Assembly (NCBI GenBank): GCA_023053685.1
Contig: JALIGW010000002.1
Span: 239,872,177 to 239,936,176 of the forward strand
Direction: 5' to 3'
Length of the DNA: 64,000 bases
DNA from: Diadophis punctatus similis
Taxonomy: Eukaryota; Chordata; Lepidosauria; Squamata; Dipsadidae
Part shown: piece after piece, positions 32,641-42,713 of the stretch
Position numbering within the stretch: the first letter of the stretch is position 1
Layout of the letters: every line of letters starts with the position of its first letter
Made by a program: the position numbers and the translations under genes
Notes under the pieces: model-generated
Told to the model about the DNA's origin: nothing
The model's database searches: none
What the model saw: only the letters and a program-made list of their open reading frames with translations

Positions 32641-32874
32641 CAAAACACCTGAAGGCAGAAGAAGAAGCCCTGGGTTTCCTTCTAACTCAATTATTCTTCT
32701 ATATTTCTGTCATATTAAAAAAAGAAGACAAAAGAGAGAATCTCTCAAAATCAGAACAATTCAAGAAATTAGTCAATTCCTACAATGTAGGAGTAAGTGG
32801 AATAAAAATAAAAGAATGAGGGTGTTAATAATGCAGATGGAAGGAATACAACTCCATCGCACTGAAAGACTTAC

Positions 32875-33092
32875 AAGAAAGATTTACTGTAAGGAGCCAT
32901 GTTGAAACTCAATATTTTCTGTGAGAAAGTAAATGCACTGGTGACTATACTAATGAAATGGTCTCCTGGCCTATAGTAGCTCCATGGTCTTTTTTCAACC
33001 AAGTGCTCCAAATTCAGTGAACACTTCATTCTAAGCTTCCCAGAGACTGGCTGGGATACCAGCAACAGCAGAAGCAGAAGCAGGGGGTCCAT
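32875..33092 (-). CDS. V2R-B alternative exon 1 (distal copy)
   Basis: This is a second intact first exon 1.1 kb upstream of the proximal one: ATG at 33092, leucine-rich signal peptide, KCSLNLEHLVEKRPWSYYRP, GDHFISIVTSAF and the same GTAAGTC donor, with two leftover bases TT. At 218 bp it is in frame with exon 2 and would give an 848-residue receptor. Its flanks match the single V2R-C exon 1 at 56894-57111 more fully than those of the proximal copy do, so it sits in the ancestral position. Whether both are transcribed is unknown. Confidence 0.75.
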
Positions 33093-33800
33093 AATTCATG
33101 AGGCTGAATCAATCCTCTGTTTCCAAAGAAGTTTGCATGAATTCTGTTTGCATGAATTCAAAGCACTTTCACAAAATGAAATATCCAGTGACTTTCCTCT
33201 TTTGAACAGAGACAAACCGAGTTTCATATGGAAAGGGGAGACAGTGCATTCAACAGTAGAGTCCCTGACTGTGTCCTAAGTCTTGCGCAAACCATTCAGC
33301 ACAAGTGGAGGTTTTTATCTTTTTCTGATGCTTTAGCCTAATGTTATATCACAGACAATCACTGGAAAAATTGCAGCAGATGTCTCAAAGTCCAGGATCG
33401 TGATAATTACTGTGAATGATCATTTGTCCTCTGGGACTTCTCAACCTCTTCCAGATCTCCATGTGCAGAGAAAAAAAAGTATGTTTGTGAAATCTGACAG
33501 ATACATCCCTGGGGACCCTCTTCTACAGTGGTTGTCATCCTTCCTGTCAGGACATGTCCAGAAAGTGATGCTGGAGAAAGATACTTCAATACCTGAGGAA
33601 TTGTCTTGTTAAGTCCTCCATTGTGGTACACTGTCTCCAGAAACTGCTGGGGAAGATCACCCAGAGCTATGGAGTTTTGTTCCAGTGTAGATTTCTGTCA
33701 CTTAACTCTGTTGCTCCCTGTCTTTTTAACACCAAGGAGTCACCCCTGAGCACTTCTGGACATGGAGGAAAGGAATAATTTTGAAGGCCGGGAGTAGAAG
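33093..33800 (-). promoter_or_regulatory. V2R-B 5' flank with LINE RT relic
   Basis: About 700 bp match 57112-57820 upstream of V2R-C closely, so the duplication included the proximal promoter region. No clear TATA box is seen. The plus strand at 33481-33660 encodes LLQWLSSFLSGHVQKVMLEK, which resembles the RT fingers-palm junction of an L2-group LINE, so much of this flank is an old transposon. Calling it a promoter is inference from position. Confidence 0.4.
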
Positions 33801-34796
33801 GTTAAGAGCAAAGCATCTCCTAGAAAACAGCCAGTGATTTCCAGCAAAAAGAAGTGCACATCACTTCATAGAGAGCCAAGAACCTTTGTAAATTTTTATA
33901 TCTCTGAATTTTTTAAAAATGTTTTCAAATTTTATTTTTCAAATTTTCAAATTCTTTTTTCAATGTTTAAAAATTGGTTTTACAATTTTTCAATTTATTT
34001 TTCAATTAAAAAATGAAAAAAAGTTTATGTTAATTTTTCAGAAATGTTTAAATTCTTAACAATCTAAGAGGGGGGAAAATCATGGGAAAAAAGATTGAAA
34101 CTTCAAAAGAGGGAAGATAGTGATGACTTTTCAAGGCAGAGAATAAAGGGCCAAGTACTTTTGTAAGCTATTGTAAACTGACTATTCACAACAGGGAAAA
34201 TATTTAATTTTTAGAAATGTTTAATTTTTTAGCGAACTAGAAAAAAGTCATGGAAAAAGAGACTTGTAAAATAGATCATATTTTTGTGCTTATGGCCACA
34301 GAAGACTCAAACTATGTATGTATCAAATGTAAATTATATGTATTACTAGAAGAAAAAGTAGAGTCTTGAGCAGTGACGGCTAACCTTTTCACCACTGACT
34401 GCTGAAACTGGAATGCATGCGTGCGCGTGCCAGAGCACTGGTACCCAAAAGAGAGCAGCTGGCTAGTGCACAAACACGCAGCAGCCAGCTGCTCTTCCAG
34501 GTTCTGGCGAGCACATGCGCGCCGGCAAGCTGATCTTCGAAGACCAGCTGTCTGGTGCGCATGCACACGCCAGAACTCAGAAGAGCAGCTGGCGATGGTG
34601 CATGTGCCCACAGAGAGGGCTCTGAATGCTACCTCTTGCACATGTGCCATAGATTCACCATCATAGATCTAGAGGCAACTCTAGCCACTGTGAAACTCAA
34701 TGAACAAAGTGACTAAAGCAAAATTAAACACAATAGGGAGCAAACAGCTTGCAAAAAAAATGACCCCATATATAAAACATTAAGAGGTTAAGAGCA
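33801..34796 (+). repeat. Local tandem duplication, unit 1
   Basis: The unit starts GTTAAGAGCAAAGCATCTCC and is repeated from 34797. It contains a T-rich region near 33890-34060 and a hAT MITE at 34371-34666. The V2R-C flank has one copy (57820-58980), so the doubling is specific to the V2R-B side. Confidence 0.85.
34371..34666 (+). mobile_element. hAT-type MITE, family 3 relative
   Basis: The left end CAGTGACGGCTAACC and right end TAGATTCACCATCATAG are imperfect inverted repeats related to the MITEs at 20621 and 37718. Internal sequence is GC-rich with palindromic CTTCGAAG. Copies lie at 35389-36101 and 58571-58860. Confidence 0.75.
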
Positions 34797-35388
34797 AAGC
34801 ATCTCCTAGAAAACAGCCAGAGATTTCCAGCAAAAAGAAGTGCATATCACTTCATAGAGAGCCAAGAACCTTTCTAAATTTTTGTATCTCTGAATTTTTT
34901 AAAAAAATGTTTTCAAATTTTATTTTTTGAATTTTATTTTTCAATTTTTAAAATTCTTTTTTCAATGTTTTAAAATTGGTTTTACAATTTTTCAATTTAT
35001 TTTTCAATTTAAAAATGAAAAAAAGTTTTTGTTAATTCTTTCGAAATTTTTAAATTCTTAACAATCTAAGAGGGGAAAAATCATGGAAAAAAAGATTGAC
35101 ACTTCAAAACAGGGAAGATAGTGATGAATTTTCAAGGCAGAGAATAAAGGGCCAATAACTTTTGTAAGCTATTGTAAACTGACTCTTCACAACAGGGAAA
35201 ATATTTAATTTTTAGAAATGTTTAATTTTTAGTGAACTAAAAAAAAGTCATGGAAAAAGAGACTGACATTACAGTGACTTGCAAAATAGATCATATTTTT
35301 GGTCTTATGCCCACAGAAGACTCAAAATATGTATGTATCAAATGAAAATTTGATGTATTAGTAGAAGAAAAAGTAAAGAGTCTTGAGC

Positions 35389-36101
35389 AGTGACGGCTAA
35401 CCTTTTCACCACCGACTGCTGAAACTGGAAAGCACGCGTGCGTGCGTCGCAGCGCTGGTACCACTCTATAGCACTGGTAGCGGCCTGCTGGTGACGTCAC
35501 AGTACCGTTGCGGTCAGTTGCCGGTGCCTGGATGCCGCCATTTTTTTAAAAAAATTTTTTTACTTTTAAATTTTTTTTTCTTCTGTGCATGCCGAGAAGC
35601 CGAGCTTCTGGCACTGTGCATGCGCTGCCTTCCTATCCCACAGTGAGTCCAAGCAGGGGAGGATGGCTGAAAGAGCGTGTGAGATGCTGAAAGAACGGGC
35701 GGCAGGAGCTATCTCCATTCCCCTCCCTTTAGCAGTCCGAGAAGCCACGAATGCGCGGTGATGATCCCAGGCATTTTCGCATGTTTGAGGCTTCTCGAGC
35801 TGCTGAGGGGAGGGGGAATGGGCAGCAGGACCTATCTCAGTTCTTCTCCCTTCAGCAGTCCGAGAAGCCACGCCCACCCAGTCACATGGATGGCAAGCCA
35901 CATCCACAAAATAAGCCATGCCCACAGAGTGGTAGTAAAAAAATTAGGAACCCGCCCCTGGCTGGTACCCAGAAGAGACCAGCTGGGTTGTGCGCATGCA
36001 CATGCCGGAACTCAGAAGAGCAGCTGGCAATGGCGCACATGTCCACACAGAGGGCTCTGCATGCTACCTCTTGCACATGTGCCATAGATTCACCATCATA
36101 G
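35389..36101 (+). mobile_element. hAT-type MITE, family 3 relative, with nested insertion
   Basis: This is the same MITE as 34371-34666, split by the insertion at 35462-35960. Confidence 0.75.
35462..35960 (+). mobile_element. Nested hAT-like element, 499 bp
   Basis: It is flanked by the perfect 8 bp direct repeat GCTGGTAC at 35454-35461 and 35961-35968. The right end GGAACCCGCCCCTG matches the terminal repeat of family 2 MITEs. The left end is diverged. The sister MITEs at 34371 and 58571 read straight through the site, so the insertion is certain even though its family is less so. Confidence 0.8.
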
Positions 36102-36362
36102 ATCTAGAGCCAGCTCTAGCCACTCTGAAACTCAATGAACAAAGTGACTAAAGCAAAATCAAACACAATAGGGAGCAAACAGCTTGGGAAAAAATGACCC
36201 CATATATAACACTAAAGAAGAAAACTGATACACCCAAATTGAATACAATAGGGAACAGTTTCTATAAAAATGATTCTATATATGAACCTAAAGAGGAAGA
36301 TCAATGGAAGCATGTCACTTTTAGAAAAACACAACAACCAAGAGCAACACCTTACTATCTTC

Positions 36363-36585
36363 CAGTGGTGAAATTCAAATTTGTTTTACTACCGGTTCTG
36401 TGGGTGTGGTGTTGCTTGGTCGGCATTGCTTCGTGGGCATGGCAGGGGAAGGAGACTGCAAAATCTCCATTCCCACCCCACTCTGGGGGCAGACAGATGT
36501 GGTATTTGCCAGTTCTCTGAACTACTCAAAATTTCTGCTACCCGGTTCTCCAGAACCTGCCAGAACCTGCTGCATTTCACCCCTG
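36363..36585 (+). mobile_element. hAT-type MITE, family 4
   Basis: The ends CAGTGGTGAAATTCAA and GCATTTCACCCCTG are inverted repeats. The direct repeat CTATCTTC is perfect at 36355-36362 and 36586-36593. On the V2R-C side only the first 27 bp or so remain (59123-59150), cut by a deletion. Confidence 0.88.
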
Positions 36586-36593
36586 CTATCTTC

Positions 36594-37065
36594 CCAAGCC
36601 CACTCCAAAGAAGCCCTTCTGGAGCTGAAGAATCATTTTCATAGCCTCCCACTCCTCAGAAGAAAATATGCAGATACCAATAATAGAGCAGTCATCAATA
36701 GTTTCTAAAAAAAGGGGGGCACAACCCAGCATTCCTGTAACAGGAAGAAAACCATTCCAGACTTCCCTTAGAGGGAAAAGGTGAGAATTGGTGATAGGAG
36801 ATTCAATTCTTAGTGAAACAGAAAATATAGTTTGTATACCGGGCAGACAATGTAAGCAGTACATTGTCTCCCTGGAGCAAAAATGGAAGATGTAACTGAG
36901 AACCTTACTAAAATAATCAACTCCATGAATTACTACCACTTTCTTCTCCTACACATGGGGATGAACAACACAACAATGAATCTGAAAACAATAACAAGAG
37001 ATTATGAACAGCTGCGGAAGAAAGTTAAATTCTGTCTTTTAAAACCGACAAAATTTCAATTAAAG
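36594..37065 (+). pseudogene. CR1 ORF1 esterase-like relic
   Basis: The plus strand encodes a GDSIL-type start near 36795 and later YYHFLLLHMGMNNTTMN at 36930-36985, followed by YEQLRKKVKF. This resembles the GDS(I)L and HxGxND blocks of CR1 ORF1. It is broken by frameshifts and stops. It does not abut any other CR1 part here. Confidence 0.65.
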
Positions 37066-37709
37066 ATTTCTTGAATTGTACAACTGACAAATTACATTAG
37101 AAGCTGTGGTCTTCCTGTCTTTTGTGCAACAGGAGAACAAACTATAAACAGTTTGATGCAAAGACATCAGATATTGAAGCAGAGAAAGACACACAATCAT
37201 GCTCAATAAGGGTGGTGCATTGAAATAGATGTGTTTTTACAAATGTACTTCCAAATTAGCAAGTATTTCAATACAGAAATATCTAAACATCTTAAGATGA
37301 TATTTACTCAAACAAGATTTGAGCACTGGTTAAATATAGAAAATTTAACCAAGACTCTTATAATGAAGAGACTTGTTTTTGACGATCTCCAGAGAGAGAG
37401 AGAGACAAAACACATCTATTAGTTAAATGTCAGTTGTATAAGGAAGAGATCAGTATCTTGGACCGCATATTAGACAAACGACCTATTTGGATCATTATAT
37501 CAAAGCAACATATTTCCTATTTGGTCAGAATTATCAAAATACATTCAATATGGCTCTTTATTTGAACAAAATATTTTAATTGACCTATGGACCTGTGGGT
37601 CTGATAAAAAAAGTTGTAAGGGTGATACAGAAATATCTTTGGCATTCTTTATTCTTATTCTTTTAAACTTATGTGTTTTATACCATTGTTATATACAGTC
37701 TTGCTAATG
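37066..37709. other. Non-coding DNA shared with the V2R-C flank
   Basis: From about 37225 this matches 59160-59935. It includes a short GAGAGA run at 37390-37404, which in the other copy is a 315 bp tract. No gene is seen. Confidence 0.6.
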
Positions 37710-37717
37710 TTATATTG

Positions 37718-38151
37718 CAGTGATGGCGAACCTATGGCACGGGTGCCACAGGTGGCACGCGGAGCCATATCTGCCGGCACACGAGCCACTGCCTAGCTCA
37801 GCTCCAGCGCGCATGTGCGCGCTGGCCAGCTGATTTTTTGCTCGCACGGAGACTCTGGGAGGGCATTTTCGGCTTCTGGAGGGCCTCCGGGGGACTGGAA
37901 AGGGTGTTTTTGCCCTCCCTAGGCTCCAGGGAAGCCTCTGGAGCCTGGGGAGGATGAAAAATGGGCCTACCAGGCCCACCAGAAGTTGGGAAACAGGCCA
38001 TTTCTGGCCTCCAGAGGCCCTCCAGGGGAGCGGGGGAGGCCATTTTCGCCCTCCCCAGGCATTGAATTATGGGTGTGGGCACTCGCACATGCGCGATAGC
38101 ACGCACGCATGCACTTTCGGCACCCGAGGGAAAAAAGGTTCGCCATCACTG
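37718..38151 (+). mobile_element. hAT-type MITE, family 3, intact ends
   Basis: Terminal repeats CAGTGATGGCGAACC and GGTTCGCCATCACTG are perfect inverses over 15 bp. The direct repeat TTATATTG at 37710-37717 and 38152-38159 is perfect. The duplicated flank at 59945-59952 keeps the empty site. The element is GC-rich and non-coding. Confidence 0.95.
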
Positions 38152-38312
38152 TTATATTGTTTTTAATTCTTTAGTTTCATATGGGTTAATGACTAATCAA
38201 GAATAAACTATTCTAATAAGTTCATGAGAACCAAGCTAGATTTGTTTAAAACTAATATTTTGGAACTGATCTGATCCCAAATATAACACAGAATTCTTCA
38301 TTGCTTTTTCAG

Positions 38313-38435
38313 ATCAATTTTGAATTATTTTCAGATTCACTGTATGATAAAAGTCAATTGCCCTTTTATCACCAGCTTTATCCCCCCCCCCAAAAAGGGA
38401 TCCGCTATCCAGGAATTGTCCAAGTGCTCCTCATT
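38313..38435 (+). pseudogene. V2R exon 3 relic, antisense to the genes
   Basis: After an acceptor-like TTGCTTTTTCAG the plus strand encodes SLYDKSQLPFYHQLYP and IRYPGIVQVLL, the first third of V2R exon 3, and then homology stops. A run of nine C residues shifts the region around PPP. The second copy is at 60105-60232. It is the remnant of a receptor gene that lay in the opposite orientation. Confidence 0.8.
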
Positions 38436-38610
38436 TCAAAGTTGAAAGAGCTCAGGGCTGAAAAGTGGGGTCCTTGGTTCTCTCTGAGCTTGTTTTCTTT
38501 CATACATTTCATTAACAAAACTAAGTAACATCATCAGTGCTAGTAAGGAGTGGGGTTTGCTGTCAGTTTACATTCTGGTGGCTTGCCCTGTCATTGTTGG
38601 TGGGGAAGTC

Positions 38611-39402
38611 TTAGAGATTGTTTGTTTGGGCTGTTTGCTGTTGGCTCTTTGGCAGTTTCTTAATTGAGGTATTGTTTACTTGATTGTTAGTCTGAATGAT
38701 GTGAATGGGCTCTTGGGTGAGGAGTTGTTTAAGCTTTTCAAACGCTTTTTGGGATTCCATCTTCCACCCAATGGGCTGATTAGGCTTGGGCTTTGTTGGC
38801 GATGGCCCTGCCTTTTGCCGTTTGGTTAGTGGCAGCGCCACCTCTGCAGAAGCTGGGATGAATTGTCGATAGAAATTTGCAAATACCAAGAAGCTTTGTA
38901 GTTGCTTGCGGGTGTGTGTGGGTTGCCAGTCCAGCACCACTTTCACTTTTCCTGGGTCCATCTCTATCCCTTCGCTAGAAATACGGTACCCCAAGTAGTG
39001 TAGTGAGGTTTTGTGGAATTCACACTTTGACAGCTTTGCATATAGCTTGGCAGCCAGACGTTTTTCTAGGACTTGCCGCACCAGCTTTATGTGTTCTTCC
39101 AGGCTCTCACTGAAGATGAGAATGTCATCTGAGTAAACGAGTACCCCCTTGTACAAATGGGGCTGGAGCACCTTGTTTATGTATCGCATAAAGACTGCAG
39201 GGGCCCATTGGAGTCCAAACAGCATGACTCTGAATTGGAAGCTCCCCAGACGGCAATTGAAGGTGATCTTCCACTCATCCCCCTCCCTGATCCATATTCG
39301 GTAATACACTTCTCTCAAATCTAGCTGGCAAATGATGAGTACTATTTGGAACCGTGACACTAGCTTTGTGAACACTTTGCCTTTGGCTAGGTGGTTTAAC
39401 AA
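38611..39402 (-). pseudogene. Gypsy RT-RNase H frame (copy C)
   Basis: This 263-codon open stretch holds most of the RT palm and thumb and the start of RNase H. A short out-of-place segment near residue 15-25 (VSRFQIVLIICQ) interrupts the KLDLRE motif, so the frame is altered even though it stays open. Its last 27 or so codons run beyond the Gypsy homology into flanking DNA. Confidence 0.75.
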
Positions 39403-40265
39403 GTCTTTCTTAAGAGGGAGGGGGTACGTGTTTTGGACTCACACAGCGTTGATCCCAAGGAAGTCCACGCACAGCCTAACCCCCTGACTTTCTTTTCTTT
39501 GAAGAGCATGGGGGCCGCAACTTGCGATTTTGCTGGCAGAATGAATCCCCTTTCAAGATTGGCATCGATGTACCTTCCTAGCTCCCCCATCTCTTTTGGG
39601 GTCATTGAGTACATCTTTGGTTTAGGGAGAATTGCCCCTTCCACACATTCGATCGTGCAGTCAGTGGGTCGGTGAGGGGGATGATAATTGCACTCTCCCT
39701 CACTGAAGACCCCTTCAGGGTGCAAGGATTCTATCGGCACCTGCTGAGTGACTGAGAGTTTAACCTCTACTGAGGGGGCAGCTGGCTGGGACTGGTCTGG
39801 CCTGAGGGGTTTGGCTTCCTTCCGGCCATCCTTAGGTAATTTTGGGGGTAGTGGCCCAATGCCTATGGTTAGCTTTCGGTAGTCATCTTCCCACTTTATG
39901 TTGGGGTCCACTTGTCTAGCTACATAAGTCCCAGTATGATTGCCTCTGACATTTTTGGGGTGACGATAAACCTGATGAACTCATGGTGGTGCAATATTTG
40001 CAAGTCTACTAATTCAGTGATGTGCGTGGCAGGGGACCCCCCAATTAGCATCTCATCTACTTGTTGGAACCGGATGGGGTTGGTTAAGGCCCAAGTTTGG
40101 ATCCCGAACCTTTCTATAACCAACTTGCTTTCTATAAAGAATTTGTTATGGCTACATATGAAACCTCATACCATCCTTCCTCCCATTTCCCCACAGTAGA
40201 AAATGCGTAGTTGAATAGTGTAAAGTGTGGCAGGCTAAAGATCCCAAATAAAATGGCTTCGGCCT
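38694..40265 (-). mobile_element. Gypsy-type LTR retrotransposon fragment (copy C)
   Basis: The minus strand encodes, from high to low coordinate, a protease-like C-terminal region (VTPKMSEAIILGL near 39920), a linker, the start of RT (MTPKEMGELGRYIDANLERG), LDLREVYYRIWIREGDEWK, FRVMLFGLQWAPAVFMRYI, the catalytic YSDD near 39128, YLGYRISSEGIEMDPGKV and part of RNase H (WKMESQKAFEKLKQLL). Integrase and LTRs are absent. Frames are broken near 39400. Copy B shares the same right junction. Confidence 0.88.
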
Positions 40266-40844
40266 AACACCAGGATTTAGATTATGAATCTCATTGCTGG
40301 CACCAGTTTCTCTAGAAAAAAATACATGACCCCCCCCCAAAAAAACCCCAGTAATTCAGATTCACTGCAGATTATTTATTCAGTGTACACTGGAGGAATT
40401 TTCTTCCAAGAAAATAGTGGGAGGGAATCCAACAGATGAAAGGATGCACTCATATATCTACATTTCAGGAAATGGAAGATGAAATGATAATAGTACATGT
40501 CCATATTTAATATATGATGTAAGAATGAATATTCATAACCTATTTACTATTACTCTCAAATAAAAACAAATGTCTAAATAAAAAGAAACATATCAGTTGC
40601 ATTTACCATAGCAGTTTTGTTAAAATGTTTTGAGAAACCAGTTTGTTATGGTTTCCACATGCAATCTTTCTATATTCCCAGCTTGTAAAAATCCATCCAT
40701 TACTCTAGGAACTTCCATTCCTCACAATCCTATCTTCCAGTCACCCTTTAATGCTTTGAAACAAAACCATTGGCCTAGTCATTCATGGAGAACATCTTGG
40801 ACCATTTTCCATTGGAACATGTTGAGAGTTGACATTCCCATGTC

Positions 40845-41755
40845 TCACATTTCAACATTTCTTCTGGACGTAAGCTGCTCCTTCATATTCAGATCTGGCC
40901 TCAGAAGGATAATGAAGCATTTTGGGATGAAGATACAGACCAGCAGACCAGCACTGGAGCACAAGATGGAGAAGACCTGAACGACCACCATGTATTTCCC
41001 TTTGATGCTGAGATAGGTAGGCACAAAAGTCACCCAGACACTGCAGAAGACCAGCATGCTGAAGGTGATCAGCTTGGCTTCATTGAAGGCCCCAGGGAGA
41101 TTCCTGGCCAGGAAAGCCACCACAAAGCAAACGGCAGCCAAGATGCCCATGTAGCTGAGAGTGATGTAAAACATGCCAAAAGCTCCTTCGTTGCATTGCA
41201 GGATGATCTCTCCAGGCTGAGAGTGGAGGTCAGAGTCAGGGAATGGGGGAGAAACTCCCATCCAGACGGAGATGATGATAATTTGGACAGTAGAACAAGA
41301 AAGGATAATGGAGTTGGCCAAGCTCTTCCCCAACCACATCTTCACTCTGTTTCCTGGTTTTGTGGCCAGGAAAGCCAGCACCACCATGATTGTTTTGGCC
41401 AAGAGAGTAGAAATGGCAACTGAGAAGATGATGCTGAACACCACTTGTTGTAGTACACAGGTGTCTTTCCTTGGTTGACCAATGAACAGAAAAGAAGACA
41501 AGAAGCAAAGCTGGAGGGAGACCAGGAGGATGTAAGAGAGGTCCCGGTTGTTGGCTTTGACAATGGGTGTTTCTCGGTATTTTATGAATATGATTAATAC
41601 AAGCAATGTGGTTAGGAACAAGAGTAGGGCAAACGATAGCAGGATGATGCCCAGATGTTCTTCATAAGACAGGAATGTTATAACTTTGGGGATACATTGG
41701 ACTCGATCCTCATTTGGATATTTATCATCTGGACACTTGGTGCATTTTTCTGTAT
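40845..41755 (-). CDS. V2R-C exon 6, seven-transmembrane domain and stop
   Basis: The 911 bp exon has the same acceptor, phase and length as the V2R-A and V2R-B exons. It encodes the linker end ([17 protein letters not shown]), seven helices and the terminal [13 protein letters not shown] motif. Differences from the others include [13 protein letters not shown] in the TM7 region and DLNMKEQL near the C-terminus. It is intact. Confidence 0.95.
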
Positions 41756-42255
41756 CTGAGAAAACCCAAAATAAACCTTTCTTTAATATTCTATCCTTTC
41801 ATCTTTACGAAATAAAGGGATGACAATTGATACCAGGAGCATTTTCCAAGATACATTTATTAACATCTCCAGAGAATGAGATAAGAAGAATATAATTTTC
41901 TAAAAAAAATAACAAAATTTCTAATACCCTATAAAATTGGAGGAATGATTTCCTGTGTAATGTGCAGAACCTTCATAGAATGTACATTATAAGAGCCAAA
42001 TAATAAGTCAGTCTTCTATGCAAATGGCACTTCTTAATATCCTGGATTGAGAAGATGCCAATCTTCTGAAATCTAGTTGGCTGGTAGAGAAAACTAGTCT
42101 TGCAATTAATCTCAGATGGGACCATGATATTATGATTGTAATGAGGCACATCCATAACTATCTATACCACCTCATTGTGGACCAGTAATAAGTTCTAGTC
42201 ACCTACAAGGGGAGGTCCATGTAGAGTGCATTGCAATCATTATTCCAGGAGGTGG
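41756..42255 (-). other. V2R-C intron 5, 3' part
   Basis: This is the non-coding counterpart of 15902-16406. No gene is seen. Confidence 0.7.
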
Positions 42256-42263
42256 ATGTAAGA

Positions 42264-42713
42264 CAGGGGTATCAAACTCAAGGCCCAGGGGCCGGATCCG
42301 GCCCACAGGCTGCTCAGATTTGGCCCATGGGACCGTCCTGGAAACAGTGAAGGACAGGTTTTCAGCTCTGCCAGTGAAAATGGAGCTCACGAGAGCTGCA
42401 GGCAGCACTCCCAAGCTCTGTTTTCACTGACAGAGAGTGGCAGGAGGCCATCGCAAATGAAAACTGAGTTCACACGATCTGCGGGCGGCCCTCCTGAGCT
42501 CTCTTTTGGCTGGCAGAGGGTTGCAGGAGGACTTCACAGGTGAAAACAACTTGGGAGCCCATTTTTGCTGGCACAGCGCTCAGGCCACCACAGGTGCCCT
42601 GGACACAAGTGATGTTGAGCTGGTCATGCCCACCCTGGCTACACCCACCCCAGCCCCCAGAGGTCAAACACAATCATGATGTGGACCTTAATGAAATCGA
42701 GTTTGACACCTAT
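42264..42713 (+). mobile_element. hAT-type MITE, family 1 (V2R-C intron 5), interrupted
   Basis: The left end CAGGGGTATCAAAC begins at 42264. The right end is cut by a CR1 at 42714-44625; the last base of the MITE and a target-like ATCTAGAG follow at 44632-44640. It is the orthologue of the MITE at 16415. Confidence 0.75.

Larger units (their letters stand above)
34797..36225 (+). repeat. Local tandem duplication, unit 2
   Basis: This is the second copy of 33801-34796, longer because a 499 bp element is inserted in its MITE at 35462-35960. Downstream sequence then continues in register with 58960 onward of the V2R-C flank. Confidence 0.85.

Noticed and set aside
35566..36101. Overlapping open frames of 100-119 codons on both strands
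   Set aside because: All lie inside GC-rich MITE sequence, have no family motif, and are not conserved in the sister MITE copies.
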